Part shown: positions 45,107 through 54,039 of the stretch, piece after piece
How the letters are laid out: each line of letters opens with the position of its first letter
How positions within the stretch are numbered: position 1 is the first letter of the stretch
Assembly (NCBI RefSeq): GCF_022811845.1
Contig: NZ_CP064266.1
Location: forward strand, 558,001 to 622,000
Source: Bacillus pseudomycoides
GTDB taxonomy: Bacteria; Bacillota; Bacilli; Bacillales; Bacillaceae_G
Direction of reading: 5' to 3'
Length of the DNA stretch: 64,000 nt
The notes under the pieces: model-generated
What the model was told of the DNA's origin: nothing
Seen by the model: the letters and a program-made list of their open reading frames with translations, nothing else
The model's database searches: none
Position numbers and translations under genes: made by a program

Positions 45107-45207
45107 GACATCCCCCTCTTTTATTTTCCTTACGTATACAATTACAAACTAGCATAAGAGGAAGTATATTAACAAGAAAAATATACCAATTTTAATGTTT
45201 TCAAAAG

Positions 45208-45263
45208 AAAAAGATGCTCTCTAACTTCTCGTATCGTGAGTAAAATTAGAGAGCATCTTTTTT
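45208..45263. terminator. Terminator downstream of the 69-aa gene
   Basis: AAAGATGCTCTCTAA / TTAGAGAGCATCTTT stem; it overlaps the end of the minus-strand gene. Confidence 0.75.
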
Positions 45264-45471
45264 ATCTCATTGTAAATGTACTATCTCCAGCTGAAATCCA
45301 GCCTTCTATATAACCTTCTATAAATCCTGGTAATCCCATAATTAGTACACAAGTTACTATTCCAATGCCTATACCTCTTATTTTCTGATCATTTTTCTTT
45401 TTACCTAAAATCATCATAACAATTCCAGCTATGAGCAAGCCAAATGATAAAATGTCATATATATACCCCAT
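45262..45471 (-). CDS. Small two-helix membrane protein
   Basis: 69 aa: helices at about 6-24 and 33-56, basic loop KKKNDQKIR between. AGGAGGG lies four bases before the ATG. Not recognised; alone between ald and the previous gene. Confidence 0.65.
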   Translation of the reverse strand: MGYIYDILSFGLLIAGIVMMILGKKKNDQKIRGIGIGIVTCVLIMGLPGFIEGYIEGWISAGDSTFTMR

Positions 45472-45528
45472 GTTACCCTCCTGTTTTTATTTCTTTTTAT
45501 CCATATTATACAATATACATTCGTAATG

Positions 45529-45559
45529 AAAAAGACCCTCCTCATAAAAGGAAGGCCTC
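45529..45559 (-). terminator. Terminator of ald
   Basis: Imperfect CCTTCCT / AGGAGGG hairpin followed by TCTTTTTC on the minus strand. Confidence 0.65.
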
Positions 45560-45571
45560 ACAATTTTTCTA

Positions 45572-46705
45572 TTACGATAAAGCAGGAGCTTTTTCAAGAA
45601 GCTCTTTCGCATCAGCATATTGTAATCCGTGTGCTTCTGCAACTGCTTCGAATGTTACATAGCCTTCTAATGTATTAACACCTTTTAATAATGCAGAGTT
45701 GCTTAGGCAAGCTTGTTTGTAGCCTTTGTTTGCAATTTGCACTGCGTATGGTACTGTTACGTTTGTTAATGCAAGAGTTGATGTACGTGGAACCGCACCT
45801 GGCATGTTTGCAACTGCATAATGAACAACACCGTGTTTTTCATAAGTTGGGTTATCATGAGTTGTAATGCGGTCAGTTGTTTCGAAAATACCACCTTGGT
45901 CGATTGCGATATCTACTACAACAGAACCTGGTTCCATTGATTTAATCATTTCTTCTGTAACAAGTTTTGGCGCTTTTGCACCTGGAATTAATACTGCGCC
46001 GATTACAAGATCAGATTCTTTTACAGCTTCTGCGATGTTGTAAGGATTAGACATTAACGTTTTTACTTGGTTACCAAAAATGTCATCTAATTGACGAAGA
46101 CGTTCTGCACTTAAGTCAATAATTGTTACATCAGCACCTAAACCAACTGCGATTTTCGCTGCGTTTGTACCAGCTTGACCACCGCCGATAATTGTTACTT
46201 TGCCGCGTTTTACCCCTGGAACGCCTGCAAGTAAGATACCTTTACCGCCTTTGTTTTTCTCAAGGAATTGTGCACCAATTTGTGCAGACATACGACCAGC
46301 TACTTCGCTCATAGGTGCAAGTAGTGGTAAAGAACGATTGTCTAATTGTACTGTTTCATAAGCAATTGATGCTACTTTGTTATCAATTAAAGCTTTTGTT
46401 AATTCTGGTTCTGGAGCTAAGTGTAAGTATGTGAATAAAATTAAACCTTCGCGGAAATAACCATATTCACTTTCAATTGGCTCTTTTACCTTCATAACCA
46501 TATCTTGATTCCAAGCTTCTTCAGCAGTTTCAACAAGTTTCGCTCCAGCTTGTACGTATTCTTCATCTGTAAAGCCAGATCCTAAACCTGCACCCTTTTG
46601 AACAAAAACTTCATGACCACTCTGTACTAAATGTACAGCTCCAGCTGGCGTCATTGCCACGCGGTTTTCATTGTTTTTAATTTCTGTTGGAATACCGATA
46701 CGCAT
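45572..46705 (-). CDS. ald: Alanine dehydrogenase
   Basis: NAD-dependent interconversion of L-alanine with pyruvate and ammonia; important in sporulation and germination of bacilli. 377 aa. Starts MRIGIPTEIKNNENRVAMTP; catalytic Lys in MVMKVKEP and His in YLHLAPEPE; NAD motif GGGQAGTNAAKIAVGLGADV. AAGGGGG site nine bases ahead. Confidence 0.96.
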   Translation of the reverse strand: MRIGIPTEIKNNENRVAMTPAGAVHLVQSGHEVFVQKGAGLGSGFTDEEYVQAGAKLVETAEEAWNQDMVMKVKEPIESEYGYFREGLILFTYLHLAPEPELTKALIDNKVASIAYETVQLDNRSLPLLAPMSEVAGRMSAQIGAQFLEKNKGGKGILLAGVPGVKRGKVTIIGGGQAGTNAAKIAVGLGADVTIIDLSAERLRQLDDIFGNQVKTLMSNPYNIAEAVKESDLVIGAVLIPGAKAPKLVTEEMIKSMEPGSVVVDIAIDQGGIFETTDRITTHDNPTYEKHGVVHYAVANMPGAVPRTSTLALTNVTVPYAVQIANKGYKQACLSNSALLKGVNTLEGYVTFEAVAEAHGLQYADAKELLEKAPALS

Positions 46706-46829
46706 TATTAATTCCCCCTTGAGTTATGAAATGACCCCTGAATCATTTTTTAAAGCGCTTTCTACGCTCTTATATCTTAACATAATATCTCAATATTTGA
46801 CAAAAAAATAATGCGAGTTTTCCGATAGA

Positions 46830-46981
46830 TTTTACCCCGCATTAACAGACAGTAATGCCCCCCTCTCAAGATGAAAAAAACCAAAAATTAGGTGGGGGAT
46901 ACACTGTCCATAAATGCCGATTGGTGAGGGCTAACTATCATTTGGAGATAAAGCTCCCCAATGATAGAAGTTTCACTTTAT
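46830..46981 (-). repeat. bcr1-like element, moderately diverged
   Basis: Starts TTTTACCCCGCATTAACAG and ends GAAGTTTCACTTTAT, with the ATGATAG / CTATCAT inner arms and GCCGATTGGTGAGGGCT retained. Opposite orientation to 61581-61736. It directly follows the SDR gene on the minus strand. Confidence 0.75.
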
Positions 46982-46987
46982 CTATTT

Positions 46988-47746
46988 TTATCGATATCTA
47001 TGAATTACGTCAACTGCACCTGTTACTTCTATAATTGTGCCCGTAATCATATCGGAATCTTCCTCGCATAGAAATGCAATTGTGCGAGCGATATCTTCAC
47101 CTGTTCCAGATCTACCAATTGGCGTCCTACTGTCTTTAATCGTACGCGCTTCCTGAATCGTTGCTTCTTTCATTTCACCAATGATATCCCCCGGACAAAC
47201 CATATTTGATGTAATACCATACTCTGCTTCTTCATAAGCAATTGTCTTTGTTAATGAAACAAGCCCTACTTTTGCAGCGGCGAATGCGGAACGATACATC
47301 CAACCAGGTGCACTATCTGCTCCTTGAAATCCATAGTTAATAATGCGACCAAAACGCTCTTTCCTCATAATTGGAACGACAATTTTTAATAAATGGAACA
47401 CCGCTGTTAGGTTTCCTTGTATCATTTCATTCCATTCATCTTCTTCATAATCAATTAACTTTTTACGCTCAAATACGTAAGGACCTGCATTATTAATTAA
47501 AAAGTCAATTTTACCAAAACAATTAATTGCTTCTTCTACTATTTTATGTAAATCTTCTTTTTTCGTCACATCCGCTTGCACAAATTGCAAACGTTCTTCT
47601 ATATGCTTATATTTTTCCTTCATTGTTTCTACAGCACTTATATCGCTATGATATGTTACAGTTACTGAATACCCTTCAGCCAATAATTTGTCTGTTACTT
47701 TCTTTCCTAAACCTTTCGTACCGGCTGTAATGAGCGCGTGTCTCAC
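46988..47746 (-). CDS. Short-chain dehydrogenase/reductase family protein (YtkK-like)
   Basis: 252 aa Rossmann protein with the cofactor motif TAGTKGLG (7-14) and NNAG (85-88). The usual catalytic Ser lies at a YG (138-139), and the Tyr of YxxxK is replaced by Phe155 before Lys159; a Tyr sits at 151 instead. So it is a divergent or catalytically altered SDR. The GTG at 47746 is eight bases behind AAAGGAGG; the ATG at 47752 is too close. Confidence 0.88.
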   Translation of the reverse strand: MRHALITAGTKGLGKKVTDKLLAEGYSVTVTYHSDISAVETMKEKYKHIEERLQFVQADVTKKEDLHKIVEEAINCFGKIDFLINNAGPYVFERKKLIDYEEDEWNEMIQGNLTAVFHLLKIVVPIMRKERFGRIINYGFQGADSAPGWMYRSAFAAAKVGLVSLTKTIAYEEAEYGITSNMVCPGDIIGEMKEATIQEARTIKDSRTPIGRSGTGEDIARTIAFLCEEDSDMITGTIIEVTGAVDVIHRYR

Positions 47747-47878
47747 AAACATAGCCTCCTTTTTATTCCTATACTAAATATGTAACAAGTTCTCCCTACA
47801 ATTACAACTAAAAAGAATCAAAATAAATTTTTCAAAATTCTGTAACGTTTTCGACAAGCACGCTACCATATTTTGTTT

Positions 47879-47884
47879 TATAAT
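47879..47884 (+). promoter_or_regulatory. -10 element of uspA
   Basis: Consensus TATAAT, 44 bp before the start codon. No good -35 at 17 bp; the region contains TTTTCGACA further upstream. Confidence 0.4.
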
Positions 47885-47927
47885 TAAGTTGTAAAAGGTT
47901 ATAAAAACGAATTGGGAGGAATCTACT

Positions 47928-48386
47928 ATGAATAATACATATACAAATATTTTAATTGCAGTGGACGGTTCCAAAGAAGCAGAAAGAGCCTTTAAAAAAG
48001 CAATTCAAGTCGCAAAACGTAACAACGCAACATTAACAATCGCTCATATCGTTGATGTAAAAGCATACTCTGCTGTTGAGGCATATAGCCGTGCAATTGC
48101 TGAGCGTGCAAATCTCTTTGCAGAAGATTTATTAGAAGACTACAAAAAGACTGCAACTGAAGCTGGTCTTGAAAAAGTAGAACTTGTATTAGAATTCGGT
48201 AACCCAAAATCTAAAATTTCAAAAGACATTGCCCCAAAACATAAAGTAGATTTAATTATGTGTGGTGCAACTGGTTTAAACGCTGTAGAACGATTCTTAA
48301 TCGGTAGCGTCTCTGAACATATTATTCGCTATGCGAAATGCGATGTCCTTGTTGTTCGTGGTGAAGAAGAGCAAGGTGACATTTAA
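47928..48386 (+). CDS. Universal stress protein (UspA family)
   Basis: 152 aa single Usp domain. It has the ATP-binding signature G-x2-G-x9-G-S (GATGLNAVERFLIGS, about 117-131), so it belongs to the nucleotide-binding branch. GGGAGG site eight bases ahead. Own promoter and terminator. Confidence 0.92.
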   Translation: MNNTYTNILIAVDGSKEAERAFKKAIQVAKRNNATLTIAHIVDVKAYSAVEAYSRAIAERANLFAEDLLEDYKKTATEAGLEKVELVLEFGNPKSKISKDIAPKHKVDLIMCGATGLNAVERFLIGSVSEHIIRYAKCDVLVVRGEEEQGDI

Positions 48387-48395
48387 TAAATAACG

Positions 48396-48430
48396 AAAAC
48401 ACCAAGTCTTATGCAGACTTGGTGTTTTTT
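48396..48430. terminator. Terminator of uspA
   Basis: AAACACCAAGTC / GACTTGGTGTTT stem with T run; the convergent gene ends at the same place. Confidence 0.85.
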
Positions 48431-49121
48431 ATTTTATGTATTTTCCTATGAAGACAAGACAAGCTAAGATGACAATAACGATGGCATATAAATATGGCGG
48501 CAGAAACTTCAACGACCAGAGTCCTGTCATAAGCGTCGCTACTATCAAATACTCCTGCTTAGCATCCTCTGTCATTTTCTTTCGTAATAAAAGTACATAT
48601 AGGTAGCCAATTGGCGGCGTAATAAAACAAAGAACATATATCAATTTAGATTTCAAGTACCACTGTTGCTTTCTAAGTTCTTTTATATCTTCTTCGATTC
48701 TCTTACTCTCTTGTCCCCTTTCCTCTCGTTCAACAGGGTGTTCCCCTTGCCTTTCTCTCATATAAGGAAGGAAGTGAAAGAAGAAATAACAAGCAAATAC
48801 AATGGTCCAAAATTTGATATCTAATCTATCTAACGGAATATGTTCACTTACAAAAGCTGCAACAATAATCAAGGAAAAGAAATATGTCATCATCCAAAAC
48901 GATTTCTTCCGTTTTTTTCGCTCTATTTCTTTTCTATCCTCTACTATCTTCTTTTTTCGTTTCAACCATAAAGAAATATAGCAATCTACTACAAATAAAC
49001 AAAAAATAAAAAGAGCAATATGTATCGTCTCTACATACTTTAATGAAAATGTTTTTGGAAATGCAACTCTGAGCACAATCATTGTATACAAAATTAATCC
49101 TATAAAATAAATACGTCTCAT
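48429..49121 (-). CDS. Multi-pass membrane protein, unknown function
   Basis: 230 aa from the second of two adjacent ATGs (GGGG lies six bases ahead). About six to seven helices: 5-20, 32-52, 75-92, 103-120, 165-180, 193-205 and 209-228, with long basic/acidic cytoplasmic loops (KKKIVEDRKEIERKKRKK; a Glu/Arg-rich loop about 125-155). No family recognised. Confidence 0.7.
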   Translation of the reverse strand: MRRIYFIGLILYTMIVLRVAFPKTFSLKYVETIHIALFIFCLFVVDCYISLWLKRKKKIVEDRKEIERKKRKKSFWMMTYFFSLIIVAAFVSEHIPLDRLDIKFWTIVFACYFFFHFLPYMRERQGEHPVEREERGQESKRIEEDIKELRKQQWYLKSKLIYVLCFITPPIGYLYVLLLRKKMTEDAKQEYLIVATLMTGLWSLKFLPPYLYAIVIVILACLVFIGKYIK

Positions 49122-49235
49122 CATCCACCCCTTTCTTTTCTCCCAAATATCACATTAACATACATAATTTAGAAATATAAGGATAGACTATATCCGTTCG
49201 GTTACGCTAAGAAAAAACGAAATGAGGGATACTAC

Positions 49236-49415
49236 ATGGGAGATTATGAACGAATTATTTTAGATGTAAATGATGAAGAGTTGAAAATGCTCGATACGAT
49301 TTGTTCTCATTTTAAAGAAAAACACGGCGTTGAGCTAAGCCACGGTGCACTCCTTCGTGATTTAATGGACATTGAGTATATTCGTATTACAGAAAATAGA
49401 CATAAATATGAATAA
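49236..49415 (+). CDS. Small protein, 59 aa, ribbon-helix-helix-like
   Basis: GAGGG lies eight bases before the ATG. The sequence starts MGDYERIILDVNDEELKML and continues with FKEKHGVELSHGALLRDLMD. A beta strand plus two helices with basic and hydrophobic spacing suggests a CopG/ribbon-helix-helix-type protein, but this is only a shape argument. A terminator follows at 49445-49475. Confidence 0.6.
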   Translation: MGDYERIILDVNDEELKMLDTICSHFKEKHGVELSHGALLRDLMDIEYIRITENRHKYE

Positions 49416-49444
49416 GGAAAAAATGACATAATACTACACTTATT

Positions 49445-49475
49445 AGAGGTTATACGATTGTATATCCTCTTTTTT
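49445..49475 (+). terminator. Terminator of the 59-aa gene
   Basis: AGAGGTTATAC / GTATATCCTCT hairpin with a run of T. Confidence 0.8.
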
Positions 49476-49481
49476 CATAAT

Positions 49482-49529
49482 AAAAAGACGTTCATTCCGT
49501 GGCAAAACCACCTTATTGAACGTCTTTTC
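49482..49529. terminator. Terminator of phnA-like gene
   Basis: 12-bp perfect arms AAAAGACGTTCA / TGAACGTCTTTT around a 23-base loop. Confidence 0.7.
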
Positions 49530-49550
49530 AATCACTTTTATATAACTATT

Positions 49551-49892
49551 TTATGCCTTTTTAACAAATTCAGATTTTAATTTCATAGCTCCAAAACCGT
49601 CAATTTTGCAATCGATATCATGATCTCCATCAACTAAACGGATACTCTTTACTTTTGTACCTATTTTTATAACTGATGAAGTTCCTTTTACTTTAAGGTC
49701 TTTGATTACTGTTACAGCATCACCATCGTTTAAGATATTTCCATTTGCATCTTTAACAATTTTTTTATCTTCACTATTTTCAGTTTCTGATTCTAAAGCC
49801 CACTCATGCGCACACTCTGGACAAACAAAAAAACTTCCATCTTCATAAGTATATTCTGAATTACATTTCGGACAGTTTGGTAAATTTTTCAT
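49551..49892 (-). CDS. PhnA/YjdM family zinc-ribbon protein
   Basis: 113 aa: N-terminal zinc ribbon (CPKC...CPEC, residues 7-33) followed by the PhnA domain DANGNILNDGDAVTVIKDLKVKG. Often annotated as alkylphosphonate utilisation protein, although the family has no proven role in phosphonate use. GGAGG is 12 bases before the ATG. Cytoplasmic. Confidence 0.88.
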   Translation of the reverse strand: MKNLPNCPKCNSEYTYEDGSFFVCPECAHEWALESETENSEDKKIVKDANGNILNDGDAVTVIKDLKVKGTSSVIKIGTKVKSIRLVDGDHDIDCKIDGFGAMKLKSEFVKKA

Positions 49893-50203
49893 ACTTTTTC
49901 ATTTCCTCCATTATAAAAATTACTTTCAATTCCCTTTTTTATAACTTCGTAACCATAACAATTGCGAACTTAAAATTCACGAAAAATAGGGATGTTCCTT
50001 ATATACTGCCATAGTATTTTCAGATTGACAAGCCAACTTTATGTGAACACGTTTTCTAAGAAAGAGAATACATCCTATAATGTACTCTCCTTTTTTACGT
50101 TGATAGCAATGCGGTAAACTTAGATTTTTAAACATACTATTCCAAATGAAGAGTTGTTTAGCATAGATTCCTCTTCCAAAATACAAAACAATCATAATAA
50201 TGG
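49893..50203. other. Spacer between phnA-like gene and DinB-family gene
   Basis: About 310 bp. An open frame of 72 codons on the minus strand (49977-50195) lacks a ribosome binding site and is not called. AT-rich; nothing else supported. Confidence 0.5.
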
Positions 50204-50209
50204 TATAAT
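50204..50209 (+). promoter_or_regulatory. Extended -10 of the DinB-family gene
   Basis: TGGTATAAT: a consensus -10 with a TGn extension, 30 bp before the start codon. Confidence 0.5.
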
Positions 50210-50238
50210 TAGGAAAACGAAGTAAGGGGTTCTAGCAC

Positions 50239-50808
50239 ATGAAATCTGAAAGTATATCAAAACATTTTCATACATTAAATCAGCAAAGAGCTCAATTTCT
50301 CCTAAAACTACAATCACTTCCACAAGAAAAGCTATGGTATCAAAATGAAAATGGGAAATGGTCGATTGGAGAACATTTCTACCATTTGTACTTAATCGCA
50401 AGAATGCTAAAAGTTGTCATTAAATTTTCTTTCCCGCTTCTTCCCTATGCCAAAATAAGAAGAAATGCCCCGTTTGCAACTGAAATACATGACATCTATG
50501 CAGAGTACAAAGAGAAACATGGTAAAGGAATGAAAGCTCCTTGGATTTTAGTACCCTCAAAAAAAATCTATTATTCTATGGATGGTAAAGAGCTAGAACG
50601 ATTGCTAGTTAACGAAACAAATGCAATCAAAGTATGCGTTCAAAATATAGAAGAGAACATTGCAGGACACATTGTATTTTTGGATCCAATCGCTAAGTAT
50701 CCAAACCTAATTCAAGCCATTCAACTTTTAGCGATACATGAGAAACATCATTTTTTAATCATTGAAAATATCTATAAAATGATGCATGCACGTAGTCTAG
50801 AAGTATAA
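50239..50808 (+). CDS. DinB superfamily protein
   Basis: 189-aa four-helix bundle of the DinB/YfiT-like type. The metal-binding histidines are in WSIGEHFYHLY (first His) and AIHEKHHFLIIENI (C-terminal pair). Probably a metal-dependent transferase or hydrolase, perhaps linked to bacillithiol; not established. AAGGGG site nine bases ahead. Confidence 0.85.
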   Translation: MKSESISKHFHTLNQQRAQFLLKLQSLPQEKLWYQNENGKWSIGEHFYHLYLIARMLKVVIKFSFPLLPYAKIRRNAPFATEIHDIYAEYKEKHGKGMKAPWILVPSKKIYYSMDGKELERLLVNETNAIKVCVQNIEENIAGHIVFLDPIAKYPNLIQAIQLLAIHEKHHFLIIENIYKMMHARSLEV

Positions 50809-50812
50809 AAAC

Positions 50813-50861
50813 ACTAAATCAGTGAGGGCTGAATCCCCCACTGATTTAAGTTTCACTTTAT
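50813..50861 (-). repeat. Short bcr1 remnant (end fragment)
   Basis: About 50 bp. AAATCAGTG / CACTGATTT arms plus the AAGTTTCACTTTAT end of the element, with the central ~100 bp missing. It forms a hairpin between the two convergent genes and supplies the stop codon of the serine hydrolase. Confidence 0.65.
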
Positions 50862-52436
50862 CTTTACTTCTTCTCCTACATATTCCAAATGCCAGGCATC
50901 TTGAATAGATAAGACTGGAAATCCGCTTATATTCTTTGCAAATCGAAGAAGTCCATATTCTCCTGCATAGAATATAGAAGCGTTGATCGGAAAACAAGTA
51001 TAGTGCTGGTCTTCATCTACAAATACTGGTTTACCTTCTTTTGTTAAGAAGCTAAACTCAAATATGCCTCCTGAATATACCCCCTCATATTTCTTCCATT
51101 CTTCTGCTTGAACATGTTTTCTTTTCAATTCTGTACATTTACAAGGACTTCCATTTACAACAACATACTTTGTTTCTTCATCTATTACTCGAAACCCTAC
51201 CGATATAGTCTCTCCTTCATTACGTGCTACATAAAACTCCTTTCGAATAGGGTGTAGTCTTAGCCTCTCTCCATTCCACTCCATCATAAGAGAAGCATCT
51301 TCAATTGTTATACTGACAAATCCTCTTTTCGCACCTAAATAATTCCCCTCATAGTTTCTCCAGCAATCTGAATCGACTTGAACAGGATTTAGTTTAGGTT
51401 CGTCAATTGGTCCTATGAATTTGTCCATCAGCATTTCTATGACTTTCCACCCATAATCCTGCGTCGCCATCGTCACAAATCCTAGCTTTTTCTCTGGGAA
51501 CAGCACGAAAAAGCATTTATAAGTGCTTATCGCTCCGCTATGCCAAAGCATTTCACATCCTCGCTCTTTTTCAGTTATTAAACCTAAACAACTACCAGAT
51601 TCGTTTAAAGTGTAATTATCCACTTGTTTCTTATGCATTTCCTCTACTACTTCTCGATTTAAAAAGGTCTTTCCATCTAAAACGCCTTTATTTAAATGCA
51701 TCATAGCAAAGCGAGATAAATCTGTTATGGTCGACATTCCAAAAAAGGAAGGATAATTTGTTACATTTTCTGCAAATTTACGTTGTACCTTCCAATCACC
51801 TTGTTCTGCTTTTTCATGAGCTAAAGCAAGAGGATACGTCATCGCTTCAAGCGGATCATACATCGTTCTATTCATTCCAAGTGGATCTAATACATATTCC
51901 TTCATGAGCTCTGCAAACGGCTTTTTACATACAGATTGTGCTACATACCCTGCAAGATTATAAGCATGATTACCATATGAATATAGCGCTCCAGGTGGGG
52001 CTACTAATCCCAAGGTAGGAACAATTTCTTCTATATAAGATATCCATCCTTCTTGATCACGAGGTCCTTCTATATCTCCTCCATCAGGTAAACCCGCGGT
52101 ATGGCTTAGCAACATACGAAGAGTTATAGTGCGAGCGTGCTCTTGATTCTGCAGGGGAAACGCTTCTATATACGTACAAATCGGAACATCTAAATCTAAA
52201 ATCCCTTCTTCTACCAACTTCATTATTAAAGTCCCCGTTAAACTTTTACTAACTGATCCAATACGAAACAATGTGTCAGTCGTAATAGCCAGCTTCGACT
52301 CTTCCCAGTTCATAAGACCGAATGCCTTTTCATACAAAATTTCTGTTTCATTTATGATTGATAGCGCAAACCCCGGCACTGTTTTATTCTGCACTTGTTC
52401 TTCTATCTGGAATTCAATATCTTTTATAGATAACAT
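50853..52436 (-). CDS. Serine hydrolase of the beta-lactamase / penicillin-binding protein family
   Basis: 527 aa. Class C-like domain (1-350) with SxxK SVSK (61-64), YxN YGN (154-156) and HSG near 303 in the KTG place. No signal peptide, so it appears cytoplasmic. About 170 C-terminal residues form a lipocalin-like extension (YEGNYLGAKRG, YEGVYSGG). Esterase or D-aminopeptidase activity is more likely than resistance. The stop codon lies in the bcr1 remnant. Confidence 0.85.
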   Translation of the reverse strand: MLSIKDIEFQIEEQVQNKTVPGFALSIINETEILYEKAFGLMNWEESKLAITTDTLFRIGSVSKSLTGTLIMKLVEEGILDLDVPICTYIEAFPLQNQEHARTITLRMLLSHTAGLPDGGDIEGPRDQEGWISYIEEIVPTLGLVAPPGALYSYGNHAYNLAGYVAQSVCKKPFAELMKEYVLDPLGMNRTMYDPLEAMTYPLALAHEKAEQGDWKVQRKFAENVTNYPSFFGMSTITDLSRFAMMHLNKGVLDGKTFLNREVVEEMHKKQVDNYTLNESGSCLGLITEKERGCEMLWHSGAISTYKCFFVLFPEKKLGFVTMATQDYGWKVIEMLMDKFIGPIDEPKLNPVQVDSDCWRNYEGNYLGAKRGFVSITIEDASLMMEWNGERLRLHPIRKEFYVARNEGETISVGFRVIDEETKYVVVNGSPCKCTELKRKHVQAEEWKKYEGVYSGGIFEFSFLTKEGKPVFVDEDQHYTCFPINASIFYAGEYGLLRFAKNISGFPVLSIQDAWHLEYVGEEVKIK

Positions 52437-52601
52437 AGTATTACCTCTCTATTCTTTTTGAATTTCATTTGAAGTAAACGATTGAATACGTTGGCATAAT
52501 AAGCGCTCCTTACATTACTAAATTTTCCATCTATCAAAATTTCAACTTAAGATTATGAAACTCCTTTTCCCTTTAGCACACTTATTATTTTTTCTAGCAA
52601 T

Positions 52602-52643
52602 AAAAAAAAGGATACTTTGCTCCTGTATGGAACTTAGTATCCT
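52602..52643 (-). terminator. Terminator of argH
   Basis: AGGATACT / AGTATCCT stem, 18-base loop, eight T on the minus strand. Confidence 0.75.
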
Positions 52644-52650
52644 CTCATCC

Positions 52651-54039
52651 TTATAAGTTTACTGTCTCTCCCACTAACACCTTCGCTTTTTCCAGCGCTT
52701 GTTCTATTTGAACAAACCCTGTCCCACCTGCACTATTACGACGTTTCACAGCTGCATAAGGTGAAAGAACTTCATATAAATCCGCTTCAAATAATGGGCT
52801 CATTTCTTGATACGTTTCTAGCGGTACATCTAATAAATAGATTCCTTTTTGTGTGCAATGAAGAACGAGCTTTCCGACAATTTCATGCGCCTGACGGAAT
52901 GGAAGTCCTTTGCTTGCTAAATAATCAGCAATTTCTGTTGCATTGGAGAAATCTTGTTTTACGGCTTGACCCATTTTTTCTTTGTTTACAGTCATCGTTT
53001 CGAGCATGCCAGCCATAATGTGCAGGCAGCCTTCTACTGTTTTCACCGTATCAAACATTCCTTCTTTGTCTTCTTGCAAATCTTTGTTATAAGCAAGCGG
53101 TAACCCTTTCATTACCGTTAATAAACTGAATAAGTTGCCGTATACTCTCCCTGTTTTACCACGAATGAGTTCAGCCATATCAGGGTTTTTCTTTTGCGGC
53201 ATAATGCTGCTTCCTGTTGCGTACTGGTCGCTCATTTCAATAAATTGAAATTCCTGACTGCTCCATAAAATGAGTTCTTCACAAAAGCGCGATAAATGCA
53301 TCATTAGTATGGATGAATTGCTAAGAAACTCTAGTATGAAATCACGATCACTCACCGCATCTAAACTATTTTCATAGATTCCTTCAAAACCGAGCAGCTC
53401 TGCACTATACGCACGGTCAATCGGAAATGTCGTTCCTGCAAGAGCACCCGCGCCAAGCGGAGACATATTAATGCGCCCCAGTGAATCCTCATAACGATTT
53501 ACATCGCGCTCTAACATCCAAAAATATGCAAGTACATGATGAGCAAACGAAATTGGTTGCGCACGCTGCAAATGGGTATATCCTGGCATAATCGTTTCAA
53601 TGTTTTTCTCTGCTTGATGTACAAGAACCGATTGCAGTTGTTTCGTTGCCTTTATAATATTTTTCACTTTATTACATAAATATAAATGCATATCTGTTGC
53701 AACTTGATCGTTACGGCTTCTTCCCGTATGAAGTTTCCCACCAACGTCACCAATTTGTTCAATTAACATCTTTTCAATGTTTAAATGAATATCCTCAGCA
53801 TCTACTGAAAAAGTTAATTCATTTGCTTTCGCTTTTTCTAGTAAATGTTGTAAGCCTTCTTTAATTTTCTCTGCCTCTTCTTTTGTCACAATCCCCTGCT
53901 TCGCAAGCATCGTAACGTGAGCAATACTTCCTTCTATATCTTCTACCACTAATTTTTGGTCAAAGGAGATGGAAGCTCCAAACTCCTCGACCCATTCTTC
54001 TGCTTCTGCTGTAAAACGGCCACCCCAAAGTTTGCTCAC
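52651..54039 (-). CDS. argH: Argininosuccinate lyase
   Basis: Last step of arginine synthesis, splitting argininosuccinate to arginine and fumarate. 462 aa. Family signature GSSIMPQKKNPD on the catalytic loop; HTGRSRNDQV and TFPIDR-type segments present. GTG start overlaps the argG stop (GTGA), so the pair is translationally coupled. Confidence 0.97.
   Translation of the reverse strand: MSKLWGGRFTAEAEEWVEEFGASISFDQKLVVEDIEGSIAHVTMLAKQGIVTKEEAEKIKEGLQHLLEKAKANELTFSVDAEDIHLNIEKMLIEQIGDVGGKLHTGRSRNDQVATDMHLYLCNKVKNIIKATKQLQSVLVHQAEKNIETIMPGYTHLQRAQPISFAHHVLAYFWMLERDVNRYEDSLGRINMSPLGAGALAGTTFPIDRAYSAELLGFEGIYENSLDAVSDRDFILEFLSNSSILMMHLSRFCEELILWSSQEFQFIEMSDQYATGSSIMPQKKNPDMAELIRGKTGRVYGNLFSLLTVMKGLPLAYNKDLQEDKEGMFDTVKTVEGCLHIMAGMLETMTVNKEKMGQAVKQDFSNATEIADYLASKGLPFRQAHEIVGKLVLHCTQKGIYLLDVPLETYQEMSPLFEADLYEVLSPYAAVKRRNSAGGTGFVQIEQALEKAKVLVGETVNL

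Noticed and set aside
49977..50195. 72-codon minus frame between the phnA-like and DinB-family genes
   Set aside because: No ribosome binding site and no recognised family; it could be a gene remnant, but nothing proves it.
50192..50401. Minus frame opposite the start of the DinB-family gene
   Set aside because: Shadow of a real gene, no translation signal.
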